Source: CAVQAH01 sp963784195 (GTDB lineage Bacteria > Acidobacteriota > Vicinamibacteria > Vicinamibacterales > 2-12-FULL-66-21). From it: a DNA stretch of 64,000 nucleotides. Numbering within the stretch: position 1 is the first letter of the stretch; the number at the start of each line of letters is the position of its first letter. This document shows positions 30,715-38,217 of this stretch, one piece after another. Both the position numbers and the translations under genes were made by a program. The notes below the pieces were generated by a model. The model was not told where the DNA came from, made no database searches, and worked only from the letters and a program-made list of their open reading frames with translations. The DNA lies in assembly GCA_963784195.1 (NCBI GenBank), contig CAWARA010000020.1, positions 1,116,001-1,180,000 of the forward strand, written 5' to 3'.

Positions 30715-30960
30715 ATGTCTCAACGTCACGTCGAACGCCTCATCGGACGCCTCGCGACAGACGAGGACCTGCGCCGGCAATTCGGCAGAGCGCCGTTCGA
30801 AACACTCGCCGCGCTCTGCGACCAGGGATGGGAGCTGACCCGCGGCGAGATCGACGCGCTCGTCGAGATCGACTCACAGCTCTGGACGCGCCTGGCCGCC
30901 AAACTGCCCTCGCGCCTGCAGCGATGCTCGCTGCGATCCGACGAACAGACCGGCGCCTGA
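30715..30960 (+). CDS. Small Os1348/NHLP-clan-like protein
   Basis: An 81-residue soluble protein. Its pattern, MSQRHVERLIGRLATDEDLR then FETLAALCDQGWELTRGEID and ending with SRLQRCSL, fits the Os1348 family of the nitrile-hydratase-leader-peptide (NHLP) clan as I recall it. AAGGA precedes ATG 30715, 16 bases after the efflux channel stop, so it is the fourth gene of the efflux operon. NHLP-type proteins include precursors of modified peptides (established for related families), but no maturation enzyme is nearby and no Gly-Gly cleavage site is present. A regulatory or accessory role at the pump is equally possible. Confidence 0.7.
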   Translation: MSQRHVERLIGRLATDEDLRRQFGRAPFETLAALCDQGWELTRGEIDALVEIDSQLWTRLAAKLPSRLQRCSLRSDEQTGA

Positions 30961-30971
30961 CCTCCCTCGGT

Positions 30972-31346
30972 CGGACCGTGTCGCAGCCGAGAACTTCGTC
31001 GTGAACCCACGTGCGAACCCACGTCCTGAGCCTACGTGTGAACCCCCGTCGTAAACCTATGTCGTGAACTCCCGTCTATCGTCCGTTCGTCCGTGCCGAT
31101 CGAGCCGGTCGTCTCGGGGCTCCCGCTTCGCTGCGCGGAAAAACGACCTCTCCGCGGCCTGTCCTGACGGTCGCGTCGCCGGCTTGGCTAATCCGACGGT
31201 CCGCGCCCAATCGGTTGGGCAACGAGGTGTGCCGTACGCCGGAGACGAAACCTGGCCGGCGACGAAGGACCCGCTCCGAGGCCGTTTTTAGACTGCCGCT
31301 GTCGCGCAGCTCAGAGGTCGCCCCGAGCCAACCGGCTCGCTCGGCA
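30972..31346 (+). repeat. Tandem structured non-coding repeat, copy 1 (~375 bp)
   Basis: First of two tandem copies beginning CGGACCGTGTCGCAG. It opens with about six degenerate 12-13-bp iterons (type GTCGTGAACCTAC, 31001-31075). Three small hairpins follow: CGCGG/CCGCG, CCCAA-TCGG-TTGGG (near 31210-31225) and CGAGCC-AACC-GGCTCG (near 31324-31340), and there is a T5 run after a GC-rich arm (about 31285-31289). Short open frames exist but are not kept between copies. Function unknown; could be a pair of small RNAs or a mobile palindromic element. Confidence 0.8.
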
Positions 31347-31696
31347 CGGACCGTGTCGCAGCGGTGAACCCTCGTCGTGAACCCACGTGCGAACCCACGT
31401 CCTGAACCTACGTGTGAACCCCGTCGTGAACTCTATCGTCGTGCCGATCGAGCCGGTCGTCTCGGAGCTCCCGCTTCGCTGCGCGGAAAAACGACCTCTC
31501 CGCGGCGCGTCCTCACGATCGCGTCGCCGGCATGGCTGATCCGAAGGTCCGCGCCCAATCGGTTGGGCAACGGGGTGTGCCGTACGCCGGAGACGAAGCC
31601 TGGCCGGCGACGATGGGACCCGCTACGAGGCCGTTTTTAGACTGCCGCTGTCGCGCAGCTCAGAGGTCGCCCCGAGCCAACCGGCTCGCTCGGCTC
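31347..31696 (+). repeat. Tandem structured non-coding repeat, copy 2 (~350 bp)
   Basis: Second copy, offset 375-376 bp from the first at its left end and 349 bp at its right end because about 27 bp of the iteron block are missing. The three hairpins of copy 1 are unchanged, while scattered substitutions and one- or two-base indels fall between them, which argues against protein coding and for a conserved structure. Confidence 0.8.
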
Positions 31697-31760
31697 GGAC
31701 CCGTGTCGCCGTCCAGAAACCTGGTCCACGTCCTGAACCTATGGCGTAGATCCTGCCGTG
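31697..31760 (+). repeat. Partial third copy of the tandem repeat
   Basis: Restarts with GACCCGTGTCGC and two iteron-like words (GTCCTGAACCTATG), then ends. The body with the hairpins is absent. Confidence 0.6.
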
Positions 31761-31763
31761 ATT

Positions 31764-31826
31764 CGTAGTTCGTCGCTCGTAGCTCGGAGAGCTCTTCGCG
31801 CGACGAGCGACGGACCACGAACTACG
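31764..31826. repeat. REP-like imperfect hairpin
   Basis: Left arm CGTAGTTCGT+CGCTCGT (31764-31780) pairs with ACGAGCG (31803-31809) and ACGAACTACG (31817-31826), with a seven-base bulge; an inner AGCTC-GGA-GAGCT hairpin sits in the loop. Similar words (TTCGTCGCTCGT) also occur near 29270. It resembles a dispersed extragenic palindrome. Confidence 0.6.
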
Positions 31827-31854
31827 GACTACGGTCTACGACTGTGAACCCCGT

Positions 31855-33691
31855 TCAAATCTGTGACGACGCGCGGGGACGGCCGGTGAGGGCGAGGACG
31901 GCCGCCGCGAGCTCGGTCGGCTGCACGGGCTTGGACAAGTGCATCTGGAAGCCGGCTTTGAGCGACCTCGTGCGGTCGATCGTGAGCGCGTAAGCCGTCA
32001 ACGCCGCAATGGGGATCTTGCCCTGCCGGCTCTCGGGCCGCTGCCGGATCTCTTTGAGCAGCTGGTAGCCATCAACCTGCGGCATACCGATGTCGAGCAC
32101 GGCGACGTCAAAGGTGTTGCCGTCGAGCGCAGCCAGCGCGTCGTTCGCGCTCGACGCTGTGGCCACGGTCGCCCCGGCAAACGTCAGCGCGTCCCTCGCC
32201 ATCTGAATGGCATCCGCGTCGTCGTCCACGAGCAGGACACGGATGCCCGTGAGGTTCGCAAGATTCAGATCGGAGGTTGGGTGGGGATCGGCGTCAGGGT
32301 GCACGCGGTCCGGAGCGTCGGCCTTCGCGTCGTGCACGATCATCAGCGGCAATTCCACGCGAACCGTCGTCCCGCGGCCCTTGCCGGGGCTCATAGCTTC
32401 GATGCGTCCGCCATGCGCTTCGATCAGGTGACGGCTGATCGCGAGACCCAGGCCGAGGCCGCTCTGCGAGCGCGTGAAGGATCCGTCTGCCTGGGTGAAT
32501 CGTTGAAACAGATGCGGCAGGAACTCGGGGGCAATGCCTTCACCGGTGTCGCTGACAGTGATCTCGACGTGTGAATTCACGCGCTGGAGGCGCACCTGCA
32601 CGCGGCCGCCGCGGGGCGTGAACTTGACGGCGTTCGACAGCAGGTTCCAGACGACCTGCTGCAGACGTTGTGCGTCGCCCGCCACCGGCATGGTGGGGCG
32701 ATCGATGACAGACTGCAGCCTGACGCCTTTCGCGGCAGCCGCCGGCGCGACCGTTTCGAGCGCGTCGTGAATCACACCCGAGAGATCGACCGGCCGCACA
32801 TGGAGTCGAAGCTTGCCGGTGATGATGCGCGAGACGTCGAGGACGTCGCTGACCAGCTGCTCCTGCAGCTTCGCATTCCGCTCGATCGTCTCGAGCACCG
32901 AGGGAAGTCGCTCAGCTCCAATCGCCCCCCCTCGCAGCATCTGCGTGTATCCCAGCACAGCATTGAGCGGCGTGCGAAGCTCGTGCGAGAGCGTGGCGAG
33001 GAACTCGTCTTTCAGCCGGTTTGCTGTCTCCGCCTCGTTCTTGGCGATCGCCAGCGCGGTGACTTCATGCGCTACGACGACGACCGAATCCACGCGCCCG
33101 GCGTCGTCGAACACCGGCTGGTACACGAAGTCGAAATAGGCGTTCTCCGCCTCGCCGTTCGGGCCGCGATTCAACGACACCTGCAATGACTGGCCCATAT
33201 ATGGTTCGCCGTTGTGACGCACGCGATCGAGCAGCTCATAGATGCCCTGACCGGCGAGCTCGGGCAGCGCCTCCCTTATGGGCTTGCCGACCACCTCGCG
33301 TCCGACCAATTCGACATACCGCCCGTTGGCGAGCTCGTAGACGTGATCCGGCCCGCGCAGGATCGCGATGGCCACCGGCGCGTGCGTCAACAAGCTGGTC
33401 ATGCGCTGCGCGTGGTGACGCTCGATGGCACGCGCCCGCGACTTGAGCAGCTGCGCGTCGACCCGTGCGAGCAAATCCCGCGCGGAAAACGGTTTGACCA
33501 GATAGTCGTCAGCCGAGGCGGCCAGCCCCTCCAGTCGCGCCTCTTCACCCGCTCGCGCCGACAGCATGACGACAGGAATCGTGCCGAGTTCCCGGTCCGC
33601 ACGAAGCTCCTTGAGCAGACCGAAGCCGTCGAGCTCTGGCATCATCACGTCCGAGACAATCACGTCGGGCCGTCGCGCGACGAGCGGCCGC
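31855..33691 (-). CDS. Hybrid histidine kinase, C-terminal part (REC-PAS-HisKA-HATPase-REC)
   Basis: Continuation of the gene that starts at 35686. In order: the rest of the first receiver (VIVSDVMMPELDGFGLLKEL with the phospho-acceptor Asp, then DDYLVKPFSARDLLARV), a PAS domain (THAPVAIAILRGPDHVYELA), HisKA with phospho-His in FLATLSHELRTPLNAVLGYT, HATPase (NLLSNAVKFTPRGG, SGLGLGLAISRHLIEAHGG) and a final receiver (VLLVDDDADAIQMARDAL, AVLDIGMPQVDGYQLL). No output DNA-binding domain is present, so the signal must leave by phosphotransfer. As printed, the frame is open up to 34413 but that part is a shadow of the N-terminal half. Confidence 0.92.
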
Positions 33692-35686
33692 CAGCGCCTC
33701 TCGGCCGTTGCTGACCGCGTCGACGCTCCAGCGCTGCGACAGAAGGCGTCGTGCGTAGTCGCGCATGTCGGCGTTGTCGTCGGCGAGCAGGATGTGCCCG
33801 ATGTCGGCAGCCGGAGATTCCGGCGGTGGGTTCGCGTCCACTGTCGCGCCTGGAGGCTCAGGCATCTGCGGCGACGGCAGCCACCGCAGCGCTTCCTCTG
33901 CGTATGCGCGCGCCGCTTGCGGGACTGCTGAATCTCCGGCCGGCCCAATCTGCTCGGGCGGCAGATGAGCGATACCCATCGGAATCGACACCGTGAATCG
34001 GCTACCGCGCCCGACCTGGCTTTCCACCGACAACTCGCCGCCATGCAGCTTGACGAGCTCGTGAACGAGCGCGAGGCCGATGCCCGATCCCTCGTGGCTT
34101 CGGCCCTGAACGCCTTCAACGCGGTGGAAGCGTTCGAAGACACGCGGCAGCTCGTGTTCAGGAATGCCCGATCCGGTATCTTCCACTTCGAGCAGCGCCC
34201 GCTCGTTCCGTGTCGAAACCGACACGACGACGCTCCCCTGCAACGTGAACTTGAACGCGTTCGAAACGAGGTTGAGGACGATCTTCTCCCACATGTCGCG
34301 ATCGACATGGACGGGCCCGGGATTGTCGTGGCAGTCGACACGGAAGTCGAGCCCCGCCCGTTCCATGGCCGATCGGAACGTGCTGGCCAGATCGGTCGTG
34401 ACGGCGCCGACATCGACCGGCTCGAACCGCGCGCGCACGCGTCCCGCTTCGATTCGTGAAAAGTCGAGCAGCGTGTTGACCAGCTTGAGGAGCCGCAGGC
34501 CGTTGCGTCGCACGAGCTCCTGACGATCCCGCTGCGCCTGTGACAACGGGTGCTCGGTGTCGAAGAGCGAATCTTCGAGTGGGCCGAGCATCAGCGTCAG
34601 CGGCGTGCGGAACTCGTGGCTGACGTTGCTGAAGAACGTCGTCTTCGCGCGATCGATTTCCGCGAGCGCTTCGACCCGCCGCCGTTCCTTCTGATAGGCG
34701 TGGGCATTGGCCACACCCGCGGCGAGCTGGCCCACCAGCAGGCTGACAAAGCTGCGATACGAATCATCGATCGGCCGAAAAGGATTGAGCCCGGCGATGA
34801 AGATTCCCGCTGGACGTTTTTGTCCCTGCTGTGCGATCGGGACGACGAGCGCACGGGCGGGCGGAACAGTCCATGCGCCGGTGGGAAGCGCGGGAAAACG
34901 GGCGTCCAGTTCCACGATGCGCCCCGCCGGGGAGGTCAACGCCTCGTCGAGTGGCCATAGCGCGTCGCTGGCCGGTAAGACGATCTCAGGAACGGCGGCA
35001 GGATGATCGAAGGCGATGCCCGAGCAGCATGCCAGTCTCGCCCGGCTGCTCTCGTCGAGCAGATACGTCAGCGTGAACGGGAGATCGCGCGGATCGTCGG
35101 TCAGCGCTTCGTGGAGGGCGCTGAAAAGCTCAGCCTCCGTGTTCGTGGAGGCAATGCGGACCGCCGTGTCGCGAAGAAGGGCCATGCGACGGTCGCCGAT
35201 AACGCGGTCGGTTTCCTCGGTCACGACGCAGAGAAGTCCGCACACGGCGCCCCGGTCGTCGGTGACCGGGCTATACGAGAAGGTGTGGTAGGTCTCTTCC
35301 CGATATCCGCTCCGCTCGAGGAACAGCAACAGATCCTCGTCCCATGTCGCCTCCCCCGTCCGGAGAACGCGCTCGATACGCGGCTCGATTTCCGGCCAGA
35401 TCTCAGCCCAGACTTCGCTTGACGGCCGTCCAAGCGCCCACGGGTGCTTCGCGCCAAGCGTCATCGCCGCATAGGCATCGTTGTACAGAAAGGTCAGATC
35501 CGGTCCCCAGCCCATCCACATCGCGAAACGCGATGTGAGGACGACGCGAACTATCGTCCGGAGGCTGTGCGGCCAGGTGTCTGGTGCACCCAGCGACGTG
35601 GCCGACCAGTCCTTCGCTCGCATCAAAGCAGCGAGCTCGCTGCTGCCCGGAAAGAGTTCGTCGATTCGCGAGGTGTGTAAAGACAT
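33545..35686 (-). CDS. Hybrid histidine kinase, N-terminal part (PAS-GAF-HisKA-HATPase-REC start)
   Basis: N-terminal half of a double hybrid kinase of about 1276 residues when joined to the part ending at 31855. The start at 35686 (MSLHTSRIDELFPGSSELAA) suits the family better than the upstream codon at 35791. A PAS-like sensor (FAMWMGWGPDLTFLYNDAYA), a GAF domain (about residues 170-330), HisKA with FFSNVSHEFRTPLTLMLGPL, HATPase (LNLVSNAFKFTLQG, GSGIGLALVHELVKLHGG) and the start of a receiver (ILLADDNADMRDYARRLL) follow. The break is at about 33688-33692, where one G of GCGGCC is extra; corrected reading is EALAPLVARRPDVIVSD. No membrane helix is seen, so the sensor is cytosolic. Confidence 0.92.
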   Translation of the reverse strand: MSLHTSRIDELFPGSSELAALMRAKDWSATSLGAPDTWPHSLRTIVRVVLTSRFAMWMGWGPDLTFLYNDAYAAMTLGAKHPWALGRPSSEVWAEIWPEIEPRIERVLRTGEATWDEDLLLFLERSGYREETYHTFSYSPVTDDRGAVCGLLCVVTEETDRVIGDRRMALLRDTAVRIASTNTEAELFSALHEALTDDPRDLPFTLTYLLDESSRARLACCSGIAFDHPAAVPEIVLPASDALWPLDEALTSPAGRIVELDARFPALPTGAWTVPPARALVVPIAQQGQKRPAGIFIAGLNPFRPIDDSYRSFVSLLVGQLAAGVANAHAYQKERRRVEALAEIDRAKTTFFSNVSHEFRTPLTLMLGPLEDSLFDTEHPLSQAQRDRQELVRRNGLRLLKLVNTLLDFSRIEAGRVRARFEPVDVGAVTTDLASTFRSAMERAGLDFRVDCHDNPGPVHVDRDMWEKIVLNLVSNAFKFTLQGSVVVSVSTRNERALLEVEDTGSGIPEHELPRVFERFHRVEGVQGRSHEGSGIGLALVHELVKLHGGELSVESQVGRGSRFTVSIPMGIAHLPPEQIGPAGDSAVPQAARAYAEEALRWLPSPQMPEPPGATVDANPPPESPAADIGHILLADDNADMRDYARRLLSQRWSVDAVSNGREALAAARRATARRDCLGRDDARARRLRSAQGASCGPGTRHDSCRHAVGASG

Positions 35687-35811
35687 GGGAACGGACCCGC
35701 GCAATGCGCGCGTTTTTGCAAAGGTCGAGCCGGAATCAGCCAGCTCAGCCGCGAGAGCGACGCTGACCCGAAGGCCCGCCAGACGACGCATTGGAAAGCA
35801 GGAGGGTTCCC

Positions 35812-36423
35812 ATGATGTTGCGGCTGATGCTGTCCATGCTTCTTATGGCGATGACTGCGGCGTCAGCGGCCGCGCAACCAGCGTCAGAGCCCGCCAGGAA
35901 TCAGATCAGCGCTGCTGCGCAGTGGGCACTCCCATATCCGGGAGGAGGCTCGGCACCCGGCGTGCTGTTGTCCTGGCAACGGTGGATGTCACCTATCCTG
36001 GGCATCGGAACGGACGCCCGATGGTGGCGACGTCACAGCGTGACCGAATTCAATTCACCTGCGCAGGTCGGTCCATCAGGTGTGATTCCCGCCTTCCAGG
36101 GGAGGGATGAGCGGAAGATTGTGAGCCTTGGCTTTGGCGTTGCGGCGCTCGCACGGGGATCGATCGGCCGTTTGTCGCTCGTCGGTGGTGTGGGACCCGG
36201 CTTCTATATCGATCGCACGACTCATGAAAGCCGAATCAACGATCGTCACCAGGCGCGGACCGAGACACAACGCTCTCTCGGGGTGCAGGGTCTCGCCGAA
36301 CTGGAGGTTCGTGTGACAAGCCGGCTGTCGGGTTTCGCTGGACTTCGCATCGAGCTTCGCGACGTACTCTATCCCGACAACACAACCGGCTATCCCACAG
36401 CTGGCGTCCGATTCGCGTTTTGA
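35812..36423 (+). CDS. Secreted, probably outer-membrane beta-barrel protein
   Basis: A 203-residue protein with leader MMLRLMLSMLLMAMTAASAAAQ; AGGAGG precedes ATG 35812. The mature part alternates short beta strands (VLLSWQRWMSPILGIGTDAR, LSLVGGVGPGFYIDRTTH, LSGFAGLRIELRDVL) and ends in VRFAF, with a terminal Phe as in outer-membrane barrels. No catalytic motif. It is divergent from the hybrid kinase (126 bp apart), a position that would suit a reporter or target of that system, but this is only positional. Confidence 0.7.
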   Translation: MMLRLMLSMLLMAMTAASAAAQPASEPARNQISAAAQWALPYPGGGSAPGVLLSWQRWMSPILGIGTDARWWRRHSVTEFNSPAQVGPSGVIPAFQGRDERKIVSLGFGVAALARGSIGRLSLVGGVGPGFYIDRTTHESRINDRHQARTETQRSLGVQGLAELEVRVTSRLSGFAGLRIELRDVLYPDNTTGYPTAGVRFAF

Positions 36424-36432
36424 GCGTGGTCC

Positions 36433-38205
36433 TCAGCGCGCGGTTGATGACAATCTGAACGCCGCCATCTCCTCGCCGTTGCGAACCAGGAGGACGTCGC
36501 CAACCAGGACCGGGTGGTTCCAGGTCTTACCCTCGATCGCTTTGAACCGCGCGACTTCCTTGAACTGATCGCCGGTCGCGTTGACCAGCGCCAGTTCGCC
36601 TTCCTCAGACAGCACGAGCAGCAGGTCCTGATCGGACAACAGAATGAGCTGACCGTTGCCGTACCGCCCACCCTTCCACTTGCGCTTGCCGTCCTCGAGA
36701 TCGATACACGAGAGAATGTTGCCGTCGAAACCGAATGCGTGACCCTTGTGAACCACGAAGTCGTTGAAGTACGGCTTCAGCCCGTTTGACGTCCAGCGCT
36801 CGTTGACGCCCCATCCGCCAGAACCGTGTGTGATGGCCAGACGGCGGGTACCGATCCCTCCCGTCATCGCGATCGCGTTGATCAGGACGCCGCCATCCGG
36901 CGTCACAGCCGGCTGAACGATCGTCGTCCCACTTTCCCACTCGTGTTTCCACAGGACTTCGCCGGTCGCCGGCGAGACGCTCGTCACGCCCGATCCGCTC
37001 AACAACAGGACCTGAGTCACCCCCTCGATCGTCGCGCGATGTGGCGAGCTGTAGCTGCCGGGCAGGCGAGGACCCACCCATCGCGGCTTGCCCGTATCGA
37101 TGTCGTACCCGGCCAGCGTGCCGGAAGCCGCGACGACGACGACGTCATCGATCACCAGCGGAGAGCTGGTGAAGCCCCACATCGGGACCTGCCTTTCGAC
37201 ATCCGATGCAACATTGCGCGACCAGACGACTTTGCCGTTGGCGGCGTCGAGCGCATTCAGGATTCCCGTCGCACCAAACGCATAGACGCGACCGTTGGCG
37301 AGCGTCGGTGTTCCGCGCGGGCCGGCGCCGCCATTCGACTCCCAGAACCTCGCCGGGTCGCGGTGCCGCCACACAGGCTTGCCGGTCGACACCCGGTAAC
37401 AGGCGACGATCTCATCTTCGCCACGCTGCTCCTGGGTGTAGAGCAGATCCCCGCTGACAGCGAACGACGACCAGCCAGGTCCGATGGGCCTGCGCCACAA
37501 CTGGACGGGTGGCGATGCCGACCAGTCGGTGTTGATGCGCGCGCCGCGAACGACGGCATCGCGTTCGGCACCTCGAAATCCCGGCCACGCCGCTTCCTTC
37601 GCTGCTGCCGGAACTGGTGGGGGCAACTTCTCGGGAGTTGACGCCAAGGGTGGAGGCGCGGCCGGAGCCAGAGGAAGGTCCTTCAATTCGTCAGCCTGAG
37701 CGAGCAGCCGCTCCTCGGACGTCTTCGTCCAGCGCCAGGTAATCTGCGTTCCCGCCTCGCCGATGACGCCGTCAGTCCGGAAGAGCGTCCACGCTGCGCA
37801 CGCGAGCAGGATGGAGGCAAACATCGATGCCCGGCGAATTCCGTCAGGAAGCCGGCGCGTGGCGACCGCCCAGGCAACCAACGCCGGACCCACGAACGCG
37901 GGCACGCAAAACACGAAGAACATCCTGCCCATGAATCCGCCACGAATCGATTCGTGGAGGAATGGCATGGTCACGAATATCGAGACGATGATGGCGGCGA
38001 TGGCACCGACGCGCTCGGACCAGTTCGCGCGGCTGAAGAAGACCCACCACAGGAGGATGATCATCGAGCCGGCGAGCGCGCCCATGACCCCGATCACTGC
38101 GGCGTCCGGTACGAAGAGCGGCACGACAAACCTGAGCAGCACGATCAGCACGGCGGCGACCACACCGGGCCACAGCCGCAGCGGTTTTCGAGGCGTTGGT
38201 TCCAT
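36433..38205 (-). CDS. Membrane-anchored PQQ-like beta-propeller protein
   Basis: About 590 residues. Four or five hydrophobic helices occupy the first ~170 residues (VVAAVLIVLLRFVVPLFVP, GALAGSMIILLWWVFF, VGAIAAIIVSIFVTMPFL, ASILLACAAWTLF). A Pro/Ala linker follows, then an outward-facing eight-bladed-type propeller with PQQ repeats (GKPVWRHRDPARFWE, GKVVWSRNVASDVERQV, GEVLWKHEWESGTTIV). Catalytic residues of quinoprotein dehydrogenases are not evident, so it may be a BamB-like scaffold. ATG 38205 with GAGAGAG upstream is preferred to GTG 38217. It lies 12 bp after the ADOP permease and forms a PadR-permease-propeller operon. Confidence 0.85.
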   Translation of the reverse strand: MEPTPRKPLRLWPGVVAAVLIVLLRFVVPLFVPDAAVIGVMGALAGSMIILLWWVFFSRANWSERVGAIAAIIVSIFVTMPFLHESIRGGFMGRMFFVFCVPAFVGPALVAWAVATRRLPDGIRRASMFASILLACAAWTLFRTDGVIGEAGTQITWRWTKTSEERLLAQADELKDLPLAPAAPPPLASTPEKLPPPVPAAAKEAAWPGFRGAERDAVVRGARINTDWSASPPVQLWRRPIGPGWSSFAVSGDLLYTQEQRGEDEIVACYRVSTGKPVWRHRDPARFWESNGGAGPRGTPTLANGRVYAFGATGILNALDAANGKVVWSRNVASDVERQVPMWGFTSSPLVIDDVVVVAASGTLAGYDIDTGKPRWVGPRLPGSYSSPHRATIEGVTQVLLLSGSGVTSVSPATGEVLWKHEWESGTTIVQPAVTPDGGVLINAIAMTGGIGTRRLAITHGSGGWGVNERWTSNGLKPYFNDFVVHKGHAFGFDGNILSCIDLEDGKRKWKGGRYGNGQLILLSDQDLLLVLSEEGELALVNATGDQFKEVARFKAIEGKTWNHPVLVGDVLLVRNGEEMAAFRLSSTAR

Positions 38206-38217
38206 GATCTCTCTCAC

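Noticed and set aside
31001..31075. Iterons as a replication origin
   Set aside because: No replication initiator gene, DnaA-box cluster or AT-rich unwinding region adjoins; surroundings are chromosomal.
31064..31768. Small open frames inside the tandem repeats
   Set aside because: Copies differ by indels not divisible by three and the frames are not conserved, so protein coding is unlikely.
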